Shown: positions 1 to 6,275 of the stretch, piece after piece
Layout of the letters: each line of letters opens with the position of its first letter
Position numbering within the stretch: position 1 is the stretch's first letter
Assembly (NCBI GenBank): GCA_039819885.1
Contig: JBCBRD010000029.1
Location: 1-21,553, forward strand
Origin: JBCBRD01 sp039819885
Lineage (GTDB): Bacteria > Pseudomonadota > Alphaproteobacteria > Rhizobiales > Hyphomicrobiaceae
Direction of reading: 5' to 3'
Length of the DNA: 21,553 nt
Notes under the pieces: model-generated
The model's database searches: none
Told to the model about the DNA's origin: nothing
The model's input: the letters and a program-made list of their open reading frames with translations, nothing else
Position numbers and translations under genes: made by a program

Positions 1-81
1 GAGGCGGAATGCAGAGAATTGAATAGATAGCATGCGTAGAGCACCATGCTGAATTCTGTTCAATTCTCTGCATTCCGCCTC
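1..81. repeat. Long imperfect inverted repeat (hairpin element)
   Basis: Bases 1-23 are the exact reverse complement of 59-81. The symmetry continues inward with one substitution and a 3-base length difference, through AGCATG (29-34) and CATGCT (45-50), leaving a loop of about 10 nt (35-44). It lies immediately downstream of the minus-strand mucR-type gene and begins at base 1, so it may extend further left. It could be a dispersed palindromic repeat, a small mobile-element remnant, or a 3' mRNA structure. No run of T is visible inside the window to support a classical terminator. Confidence 0.85.
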
Positions 82-119
82 CAAAGAACTATAAATGTTA
101 GAGCAATAAGTAACTGTCT

Positions 120-554
120 TTACTTTTCACGCCGTGTACCAAGGCCCATCTTTTTAGCTAGATCAGACCGAGCACGCGCATAGTTTGGAGCCACCATCGG
201 ATAATCATGTGGCAGCCCCCACTTTTCCCGGTATTCTTCCGGCGAGAGATTATAATGGGTGCGCAAGTGGCGCTTTAAAGATTTAAACTTTTTACCGTCT
301 TCAAGGCAGATAATATAATCTGGCAGAACCGACTTCTTGACAGGCACCTTCGGCCGAAGCTCTTCTCGTTCCTGGTGGACAACACCACCGGAGGCTTTCG
401 CCAGAGCCGCATGCGTCTCATTGATCAGCAATGGAAGGTCCGTTGCAACAACAGTGTTGTTGCTCACGTATGCTGAAACAATCCGAGCCGTGAGTTCAAC
501 CAACTCGTTCTGGCTCTGTTCCGCAATCCCGACATCATCTTTAAGCAGTGTCAT
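120..554 (-). CDS. mucR: Ros/MucR family zinc-finger transcriptional regulator
   Basis: This 144-residue protein belongs to the Ros/MucR family of small DNA-binding regulators, which in alphaproteobacteria control exopolysaccharide, motility and cell-cycle genes by binding AT-rich DNA. The C-terminal half is highly typical: PDYIICLEDGKKFKSLKRHL, then RTHYNLSPEEYREKWGLP and a YPMVAPNYA segment. The zinc site reads C83-x2-D86-x9-H96-x3-H100, so the second cysteine of classical Ros is Asp, a replacement known in family members. I chose ATG at 554 because AGGATA lies just upstream. The frame stays open 13 codons further, to 593, without a Shine-Dalgarno sequence. The N-terminal region is presumed to mediate oligomerisation, as in the family. 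The gene diverges from the oligopeptidase gene. Autoregulation is possible but not shown. Which MucR paralogue it corresponds to cannot be told. Confidence 0.93.
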   Translation of the reverse strand: MTLLKDDVGIAEQSQNELVELTARIVSAYVSNNTVVATDLPLLINETHAALAKASGGVVHQEREELRPKVPVKKSVLPDYIICLEDGKKFKSLKRHLRTHYNLSPEEYREKWGLPHDYPMVAPNYARARSDLAKKMGLGTRREK

Positions 555-613
555 TCTAAGTATCCTGTCGAAGGCGAGCCCAAACGCGGTCAAAGCTCTA
601 GAGAAGTAAGCAG

Positions 614-637
614 ATGGACCGGTCCAAAATGGACCGG
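614..637. promoter_or_regulatory. Possible operator: repeated/inverted GGACCGG site upstream of mucR
   Basis: ATGGACCGG occurs twice in direct orientation (614-622 and 629-637). CCGGTCC (619-625) and GGACCGG (631-637) also form an inverted repeat with a 5-base AAAAT spacer. The site lies 60-83 bp upstream of the mucR start, where an autoregulatory or regulator site would be expected. Its GC-rich core is unlike the AT-rich targets known for MucR, so another regulator, or a leader hairpin, is equally possible. Confidence 0.4.
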
Positions 638-697
638 ATGAAAGCCGTTCCTCAAACCGTCCCGTTTACAGATCACGACATACAAAGCCAGAAGTGT

Positions 698-733
698 AAG
701 GCCGAGGCGATGCGTGTTTAAGGTTTCGGCCTT
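698..733. other. Hairpin in mucR/oligopeptidase spacer
   Basis: AAGGCCGA (698-705) pairs perfectly with TCGGCCTT (726-733) across a 20-nt loop whose edges can pair a little further. Only three T follow, so it is a weak terminator candidate at best. It could be part of a small RNA or of the leader of the plus-strand gene. Confidence 0.35.
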
Positions 734-1050
734 TCCAAAGCTTGGCAATACCAAATTTCTGCGTCACCTGCACCCTAGACGAGCTAAATAGTCGCAAATG
801 GAAGTGAGATCATCCACTACGATCGGCCAAGTTAATCCAAGTATGAACCCTTCAACCTTGTCCAATTATTCTTGAACCAGCATCCACGGCGAATCTGTGC
901 ACTGGCTCACTGCACCAACCGCTTAGACGCACATTTGCCCCTCCCCTTCCGCCAAATATTCCATCTTCATTGTTAGAGGCACACGCCCTACAAGCTCTCT
1001 TGAAGCGCGCCACGCGCCCTAACAACCAGTTCAGCGAGCCGCCACAAAGC

Positions 1051-3165
1051 ATGTCAGACAGCACAAACAACTCGTCAACGAATGCCACACCACCGATTGC
1101 CGACACGCGTCCGCACACAGCGACACATCACGGCATAACACTGTCCGACCCCTACCACTGGCTTCGCGCCGAGAACTGGCAGGAGGTGATGCGCACGCCC
1201 GACACCCTGCCAGAGGACATTCGCGCCTACCTGGAAGCCGAAAACAGCTACACGTCAGCCACGCTTGCTGACACGCAAGAACTCCAGGATCATTTGTTCG
1301 AGGAAATGAAAGGCCGGATCAAGCAAGACGACAGCACAGTTCCGACACCCGATGGCGACTATGAGTACTTCTATCGCTACGTTCCCGGTGAACAATACCC
1401 ACAACTCTGCCGCAAACCCCGCGAGCTAGAGGACACATCCATTATTCTGGATGGCAACAGTGAAGCGAAAGACCATGCCTATTGGTCTATGGGCGACGCA
1501 ACACACAGTCACGACCATAAGCTCCTCGCCTATTCGACCGACACAAACGGCTCTGAAACCTACACAATCCGGGTACGAGACCTCGAAACTGGTGTCGACC
1601 ACAACGACGAAATCGGACAGACACAAGGCACGGTCGTCTGGGCCAACGATAACAGGCACTTCTTCTATGTCCGTCTGGATGACAACCACCGCCCCCTGGC
1701 CGTCTATCGTCACAAGCTCGGAACACCCGCCACTGACGACACTCTCATCTACCAGGAAGCTGACACCGCATTTTACGTCGGGCTCTCAAAGACCCAGTCA
1801 TCCCGCTTCATTCTGGTCGAAGTCCACGATCACCAAACCAGCGAAGTTCATTTGATTGATGCCGATACGCCAGAAACCCCTGCACTGACCTGTGTCGCAC
1901 CACGCGAACCGGGGCATGAATACGATGTCGAGCACAACGGCCAGCGCCTGATCATAAAAACGAACTCGAACGGCAGTGAAGACTTCCGCATCGTTGAAGC
2001 CCCATTAACAGATCCATCGCCAAGCAACTGGTCTGAAATCTTGGCCCATCAGCCCGGTCGCTTGATCTTGTCCCACCTCGTCCTCGCCCGCCACATGATC
2101 CGACTTGAGCGATTGGACGGTCTGCCGCGCATCGTGATTACCAAACTCGATGATGCCTCCGAGCACGCGATCTCATTCGATGAGGAGGCCTACGGGCTGG
2201 GCATGTCCGATGGCTACGAGTTCGACACAACAAACCTGCGCTTCACGTACTCGTCCATGACAACACCCGCAGAAGTCTACGACTACGACGTCGAAACCCG
2301 CACCCGCACCCTGCGAAAACGCCAGGAAGTCCCATCCGGCCATGATCCCGAGAAATACATCACACGTCGGATGCACGCGCCAACACCGGACGGCGAGACC
2401 GTCCCCATCTCGGTGCTCCACGCTCGCGATACGCCCATCGACGGATCAGCACCACTTCTCCTATACGGATACGGCTCGTACGGCATCTCCATCCCGGCGT
2501 CGTTCTCAACCGGCCGTCTTTCTCTGGTAGATCGCGGTTTCATCTACGCCATCGCTCACATCCGTGGTGGCAAAGACAAAGGGTATCGCTGGTACAAAAG
2601 CGGCAAGCTCGCCCAAAAAACAAACACCTTTAAGGATTTTATCGCTGCAGGCGAACATCTGGTCAGCGAGCGTTACACCAGCAAAGGCGCAATCGTTGGC
2701 CACGGCGGCTCCGCAGGCGGCATGTTGATGGGCGCTGTCGCAAACATGGCACCTGATCTGTTCAATGGCATTATCGCAAACGTACCGTTCGTCGACGTCC
2801 TCAACACGATGCTGGACAAAGACCTACCGCTGACGCCACCCGAATGGTTGGAGTGGGGCAACCCGATCGCGAGCCTAGAAGAGTTCGAACGCATTCGTGG
2901 CTACAGCCCATATGACTGCGTCAGCGCCCAAGCCTATCCTCACATCTTTGCTCTAGCCGGCCTAACCGACCCTCGCGTCACATACTGGGAGCCCACCAAG
3001 TGGATCGCCCGCCTGAGAACCATGAATACCTCCGACAACATAATCCTTCTGCGCACCAACATGGGCGCCGGACACGGCGGCGCATCAGGACGCTTCGATG
3101 CATTGAAAGAGGTCGCAATGGAGTATGCGTTCGCCCTTAAGATCAGTGGCAAGACGGGCTCGTGA
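1051..3165 (+). CDS. ptrB: Oligopeptidase B (protease II), prolyl oligopeptidase family S9A
   Basis: This serine peptidase is predicted to cleave short peptides after Arg or Lys in the cytoplasm. There is no signal peptide. The 704-residue length fits oligopeptidase B. The N-terminal part (starting around HGITLSDPYHWLR) and the beta-propeller (roughly residues 70-420) precede the alpha/beta-hydrolase domain. The catalytic triad is visible: Ser554 in GHGGSAGG, Asp640 in AGLTDPRV and His675 in GAGHGGASGR. The LLLYGYGSYG and YAIAHIRGGKDKGYRWY segments are typical of the family. I chose ATG at 1051. The frame is open upstream with a TTG at 970, but those 27 residues look non-coding and have no ribosome-binding site. 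The site before 1051 is also weak. The gene stands alone and converges on the sulfur-carrier unit. Oligopeptidase B rather than prolyl oligopeptidase is judged from overall resemblance. Confidence 0.95.
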   Translation: MSDSTNNSSTNATPPIADTRPHTATHHGITLSDPYHWLRAENWQEVMRTPDTLPEDIRAYLEAENSYTSATLADTQELQDHLFEEMKGRIKQDDSTVPTPDGDYEYFYRYVPGEQYPQLCRKPRELEDTSIILDGNSEAKDHAYWSMGDATHSHDHKLLAYSTDTNGSETYTIRVRDLETGVDHNDEIGQTQGTVVWANDNRHFFYVRLDDNHRPLAVYRHKLGTPATDDTLIYQEADTAFYVGLSKTQSSRFILVEVHDHQTSEVHLIDADTPETPALTCVAPREPGHEYDVEHNGQRLIIKTNSNGSEDFRIVEAPLTDPSPSNWSEILAHQPGRLILSHLVLARHMIRLERLDGLPRIVITKLDDASEHAISFDEEAYGLGMSDGYEFDTTNLRFTYSSMTTPAEVYDYDVETRTRTLRKRQEVPSGHDPEKYITRRMHAPTPDGETVPISVLHARDTPIDGSAPLLLYGYGSYGISIPASFSTGRLSLVDRGFIYAIAHIRGGKDKGYRWYKSGKLAQKTNTFKDFIAAGEHLVSERYTSKGAIVGHGGSAGGMLMGAVANMAPDLFNGIIANVPFVDVLNTMLDKDLPLTPPEWLEWGNPIASLEEFERIRGYSPYDCVSAQAYPHIFALAGLTDPRVTYWEPTKWIARLRTMNTSDNIILLRTNMGAGHGGASGRFDALKEVAMEYAFALKISGKTGS

Positions 3166-3174
3166 CGCAGGAGA

Positions 3175-3233
3175 TAACCTCAGGACTGCGCAAAACCATC
3201 CTCGTTGCGCGCCCAACGCTTTTCCGCAGGTTA
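3175..3233. other. Nested stem-loop between convergent genes
   Basis: TAACCT (3175-3180) can pair with AGGTTA (3228-3233), enclosing a second stem of GCGCAA (3188-3193) with TTGCGC (3205-3210). It sits between the convergent oligopeptidase and unknown-protein genes, where transcription should end. There is no clear T-tract, so a terminator role is only suggested by position. Confidence 0.3.
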
Positions 3234-3286
3234 CAATCCACAGCGTAGGCTTCTCAAGTGGTCAGCTCTGGCCAAAGTAAAGCCGC

Positions 3287-3610
3287 TCAGCCACCGCCTC
3301 GCTGAAAGGCAATGTCAAACGCTGACAGGAACAATTCTCGATTGGACTGATCAGTGCCGCTGAAAGCAATCTTCACCTCTGCCCGAGGAAGCTTCAACAA
3401 ACCCCCATAGGTTGCAGAGGCAATCTCCTGGTAAGAAATAAGGGCCTGTCCGTCAGGCAGCGCAAACGCGAACAGATCTGCGACCTGCTGGCCCTTGGGG
3501 GCATCAATAATGGTGTAACCGGTGGTGCCTTGAAAGGCCTCAAGGCTCTTATCGAACTCGTTGCGCGACAAGCTCATAGTCTTCACCGCCACCACGTCGT
3601 GGTCTGGCAT
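3287..3610 (-). CDS. Uncharacterised small protein ending in Gly-Gly-Gly, paired with MoaD-like gene
   Basis: I do not recognise this family. The protein is about 107 residues from ATG at 3610, soluble, with no signal peptide or membrane segment. It shows alternating helix- and strand-like stretches and ends in FQRGGG. An in-frame GTG at 3622 would add four residues, but the AAGG there abuts the start codon. For the ATG, AAGGGTGG is well spaced, so I prefer it. It follows the MoaD/ThiS-like gene by fewer than 20 bases on the same strand, so the two are almost certainly co-transcribed. The glycine-rich C-terminus resembles the tails of ubiquitin-like sulfur carriers, but the body does not obviously match one. 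It could be a partner or target of the carrier, or the tail may be coincidental. Confidence 0.75.
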   Translation of the reverse strand: MPDHDVVAVKTMSLSRNEFDKSLEAFQGTTGYTIIDAPKGQQVADLFAFALPDGQALISYQEIASATYGGLLKLPRAEVKIAFSGTDQSNRELFLSAFDIAFQRGGG

Positions 3611-3628
3611 GGATTGGTCCACCCTTGA

Positions 3629-3961
3629 CTACCCGCCAGCAACCGGCGGCCAAACCGCCAGGCTATCGCCATCGGCAAGTTGCATAATACACCGGTCATC
3701 TGGGGCCTGATAAACGCCATTCACGAGCACGAGATGGCAGGCCTCAGGCGGCACATTATACGTATCCAACAACGCGCGCGCCGTCGTGCCCACGGAAGCC
3801 TTTACGACGGATTCGTTCTTTTTGGCCCCTGCAGGCAGGTAAACACCTAGTGAAGCGTAAAGCTTCAGCGTGACAGCAATCTCGTCCGACGAGCCAACGG
3901 TATCGCCATCGTCACCATCAACTGAGGGCGCTGCGCCCGCTTTCGGATTGGCCGTGTCCAT
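3629..3961 (-). CDS. MoaD/ThiS-family ubiquitin-like sulfur-carrier protein
   Basis: This 110-residue protein has a beta-grasp sulfur-carrier domain from about residue 25 to the end. It shows the family pattern of VTLKLYASLGVYLP at the start, LVLVNGVY in the middle, then LADGDSLAVWPPVAGG, finishing in the Gly-Gly that is adenylated and thiocarboxylated by an E1-like enzyme. ATG at 3961 has a full AGGAGG just upstream. The longer frame from TTG at 3979 would swallow that site. The first 25 residues are acidic and look disordered, an extension not needed for a minimal MoaD. No moaE, moeB, thiG or other partner is in the window, so molybdopterin synthesis, thiamine synthesis or another sulfur-transfer role cannot be told apart. 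It is the first gene of a two-gene unit. Confidence 0.87.
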   Translation of the reverse strand: MDTANPKAGAAPSVDGDDGDTVGSSDEIAVTLKLYASLGVYLPAGAKKNESVVKASVGTTARALLDTYNVPPEACHLVLVNGVYQAPDDRCIMQLADGDSLAVWPPVAGG

Positions 3962-4131
3962 GATCCGCCTCCTCGTCAAGCTTTAACATTCAGGTGCGCG
4001 CACGGCCCAGCCGAAGCCCGCATAGGTGACGTTATGCGCATCCAACGTGATCAATACAAGCCCGGTGCATGAACAGATCTGTGAGGCGCGGCCCGCACGC
4101 TGGCGCACACTTCCCTCCCTGCAAAAGCCCT

Positions 4132-4148
4132 ATTACCGGGCCTGTAAT
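4132..4148. promoter_or_regulatory. 17-bp near-perfect palindrome, candidate operator
   Basis: ATTACCGG-G-CCTGTAAT is symmetrical around a central G with a single mismatched pair. Its size and symmetry fit a dimeric repressor or activator site. It lies between two divergent genes, 171 bp from the MoaD-like start and 307 bp from the TadG-like start. I cannot assign a regulator. Confidence 0.4.
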
Positions 4149-4270
4149 TGACGATTTACCAAAAATTAGCCATGAGACTTGACCTTTCCAAGAGCATTTT
4201 CGTCGAATGGAAAACGGAACCTTGCAAAAATAGCAATACCTTGAAAATCCCCGTTTATACAGGACTCTCG

Positions 4271-4312
4271 ATGACCTCGTATCAAATCGCAAACAATGAC
4301 GTAGTATCAAAT
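4271..4312. promoter_or_regulatory. Tandem direct repeats upstream of first TadG-like gene
   Basis: Two copies of ATGAC-x-T-x-GTATCAAAT lie at 4271-4287 and 4296-4312. They match at 15 of 17 positions and start 25 bp apart. They are 143 bp upstream of the TadG-like start, where an activator or AT-preferring regulator could bind. Confidence 0.4.
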
Positions 4313-4454
4313 TAACTCTGTCACGGCCAAGAACGAATGCGGCTCAAAATTACTTCAAATTCGACCGTTTCTTGAAAAGAACTCCAAATACGCTTTGGCG
4401 ACACTGCATCCCAACACGACAGCACAAAAACGCTTGACGAAGGAATTGGGAACT

Positions 4455-5828
4455 ATGTCAGTCATCAAAAACAAACTGCGGACCTTTAAGCGCGATGAAA
4501 GCGGTCTGATCGGAATCAAAATGGCTTTGGCCATGGTTCCAGTTATGGCTATTACAGGTGCAGCCATGGATTATGGCAAGGCCGTATCTCAGAAGTTCGA
4601 ACTTCAGCAAAAGCTTGACGCAGCAACAATCGCAGTCTGCACACGCGGCACACGGGGAGCTGAAGAAGTTCTCCGCGAGTACCTGAACAACTCTTTGCTC
4701 TCGATGGGCAAGACGCTGTCGGCTGACGATAACGTGGAAGCTGTCGGTTCAGATCAAGCCGTTCTTCTGGATCCGAACTTCGATCCCGCAACAAATCAAA
4801 TCAAACCCCGCCTGGTCACCACTAGCGATACCATCACGTTGAACTTCTTGGACATCGAGAAATTCGATATCGAGGTGACATCCGGTGTTGCATGCGGAAC
4901 AAAACGCCTTGAACTTGCGGTCATGCTCGACACAACCGGCTCAATGAACTCGTATGCCGGCGGATCACGCAAAATGGATTCGATGAAGTATGCAGGTAAC
5001 GACCTCATCGACATCTTCAAATCGAACATGGAAGCCGGCGCAACTCGGATTGCACTTGTGCCATTCGCTGAAGCCGTGAATGTAGGTGACATCGCCGAAG
5101 ACGTTCGCGGCCCCTACAACAGTGGAACGTCTTACTCGCCAGGGTCTTACAAGTACAAGTATAAGAAGAGCAGAACCCGCTACCGCACGGATAGGATCAC
5201 TGATTGCGTATCTGAACGTACCGGCACGCATGCCTACACGAACGCACCACCGAGCCAAGCCTATGTTGGACGTGTCTACACGAGCAACGGCAACTGCAAG
5301 CCGTCTCATGAAATCATGCCTCTAACGAATAACGAGCAAGCTCTGCGTGGTCGGATCAATTCACTGAACACAACCGGCGGAACCGCCGGCCACCTTGGAA
5401 CAGCCTGGTCTTGGTACCTGATTTCAGACAGCTGGGGCTACTTGTTCCAAACCGAAAGCCAGCCTGAGCCTAAGAACGAGGAAGAACTGACCAAAGCTGT
5501 TATCTTGATGACAGACGGTGAGTACAACGAAGAGTACTGCAATGGAGTCGATACTGACCGGATTTGGAACTGCTCCGCTCCAAACGGCAACTCGAAGACC
5601 CAGTCTTTGGCTCTTTGCGAAGCAATGAAAACCGACGGAGTTCAGGTCTACACAGTTGGCTTTGGCATCAGCAGCAACTCATCACAAGCCCAGCTTCTGA
5701 AAGATTGCGCAACGGACGACGCCAAGTACTTCTTCCCATACGACGGGACAGAGCTTCGGGCAGCCTTCGCCTCCATCGGTGCCCAGTTGGCTGCAGGCCA
5801 GGCAGGTAAGGCTGTCGTAAACTTCTAA
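4455..5828 (+). CDS. TadG-like membrane-anchored vWA-domain protein, copy 1
   Basis: This 457-residue protein has the N-terminus of TadE/TadG-like pilus-assembly proteins. A short basic lead with RDESG is followed by a hydrophobic segment (about residues 20-40, ALAMVPVMAITGAAMDYG) and then the helix QKFELQQKLDAATIAV. The rest is a von Willebrand factor A domain with a complete metal-ion-dependent adhesion site: D159-x-T161-x-S163, T310 in GGTAGHLG and D354 in MTDGE. The body should lie outside the inner membrane. Around residues 230-250 is a Tyr/Lys/Arg-rich insert not found in copy 2. ATG at 4455 follows AAGGA at a suitable distance; an upstream TTG in frame is not supported. No tad/cpa pilus genes are nearby, so it is an orphan TadG-like protein. 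A role in adhesion or envelope function is inferred. Confidence 0.87.
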   Translation: MSVIKNKLRTFKRDESGLIGIKMALAMVPVMAITGAAMDYGKAVSQKFELQQKLDAATIAVCTRGTRGAEEVLREYLNNSLLSMGKTLSADDNVEAVGSDQAVLLDPNFDPATNQIKPRLVTTSDTITLNFLDIEKFDIEVTSGVACGTKRLELAVMLDTTGSMNSYAGGSRKMDSMKYAGNDLIDIFKSNMEAGATRIALVPFAEAVNVGDIAEDVRGPYNSGTSYSPGSYKYKYKKSRTRYRTDRITDCVSERTGTHAYTNAPPSQAYVGRVYTSNGNCKPSHEIMPLTNNEQALRGRINSLNTTGGTAGHLGTAWSWYLISDSWGYLFQTESQPEPKNEEELTKAVILMTDGEYNEEYCNGVDTDRIWNCSAPNGNSKTQSLALCEAMKTDGVQVYTVGFGISSNSSQAQLLKDCATDDAKYFFPYDGTELRAAFASIGAQLAAGQAGKAVVNF

Positions 5829-5854
5829 ACTGACGACAACCAACTCAAGCGAAC

Positions 5855-5896
5855 AAAGGTCCGGCAATCTGGCGAGATTGCCGGACCTTTTGTTTT
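5855..5896 (+). terminator. Rho-independent terminator after TadG-like copy 1
   Basis: A 16-bp perfect stem (5855-5870 with 5875-5890) with a GGCG loop is followed by TGTTTT, 26 bases after the stop codon. It is a strong intrinsic terminator, and it separates copy 1 from copy 2 transcriptionally. Confidence 0.92.
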
Positions 5897-6224
5897 GCCC
5901 ACGTCGATCCTTACAACAGCCCACAACAATTGTGTTCGGCAATCCAACCTTCAAATAAAGAGCATTGACCTCACACGCCTAAATTTCAAAGAGTTGTTAG
6001 AAAAAAGCACTTTCTACAAAAAGCAGTTCGCTTGCTTAACAAAGCCTTTCAGAAATACCTATCCTACAAAACGCCTTGTAAAACGGGCCTTCAAGCGAAA
6101 TTCCAATCAAATTTTCAGAACATTGAACGTCGAAACCCAACTAAAACGCCATGCTCAGAAAATGAGCAGAAATTTTAGATCAAATGCGCTGGTTTCGAGC
6201 AAACACCTGCCAACACTTAGATGC

Positions 6225-6245
6225 CAAAACTAAAACCAAGTTTTG
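6225..6245 (+). promoter_or_regulatory. Small inverted repeat in 5' leader of TadG-like copy 2
   Basis: CAAAACT (6225-6231) and AGTTTTG (6239-6245) form a 7-bp stem with a 7-nt loop, ending 30 bases before the start codon. It could be a protein-binding site or a leader hairpin. Evidence is limited to symmetry and position. Confidence 0.3.
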
Positions 6246-6275
6246 AAGCAAATCACCGAAGTCTGAGGAACGGCT

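Larger units (their letters stand above)
555..1050. other. Divergent spacer between mucR and oligopeptidase genes
   Basis: About 0.5 kb holds no convincing gene. The short open frames here lack ribosome-binding sites and protein-like composition. It contains ATGGACCGG repeats at 614-637 and an AAGGCCGA/TCGGCCTT stem (698-705 with 726-733). The region should hold the promoters of both flanking genes, but I cannot place -35/-10 boxes with confidence. Confidence 0.6.
3962..4454. other. AT-rich divergent regulatory spacer
   Basis: Nearly 0.5 kb separates the MoaD-like gene (minus) from the first TadG-like gene (plus). I see no protein I would annotate; a 92-codon open frame on the minus strand has no ribosome-binding site and unlikely composition. 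The spacer holds a 17-bp near-palindrome (4132-4148) and a 17-bp direct repeat (4271-4287 and 4296-4312), so it is probably the control region of one or both neighbours. Confidence 0.55.
5829..6275. other. AT-rich leader between the two TadG-like genes
   Basis: After a terminator hairpin, about 0.38 kb of AT-rich sequence precedes copy 2. I see no real gene: an open frame over 5895-6233 starts at the terminator itself, lacks a ribosome-binding site and has no recognisable content. Two small perfect inverted repeats occur, TGCTCA/TGAGCA at 6152-6168 and CAAAACT/AGTTTTG at 6225-6245. Copy 2 therefore probably has its own promoter here. Confidence 0.55.

Noticed and set aside
852..1118. 88-codon minus-strand open frame overlapping the start of the oligopeptidase gene
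   Set aside because: It is antisense to the well-supported oligopeptidase gene and its reading is a composition shadow.
4032..4310. 92-codon open frame on the minus strand in the spacer before the first TadG-like gene
   Set aside because: It has no ribosome-binding site and Cys/Arg/Phe-rich composition unlike the neighbouring proteins, and it runs through the palindrome and tandem repeats of the likely control region.
4395..4455. Sigma-54-type promoter before the first TadG-like gene (TTGGCGACACTGCA)
   Set aside because: The GG and GC dinucleotides are 7 bases apart instead of the required 10.
5895..6233. 112-codon plus-strand open frame between the TadG-like genes
   Set aside because: It begins with TTG right at the terminator T-tract, lacks a Shine-Dalgarno sequence, and encodes a Lys/Asn/Thr-rich string expected from AT-rich non-coding DNA.
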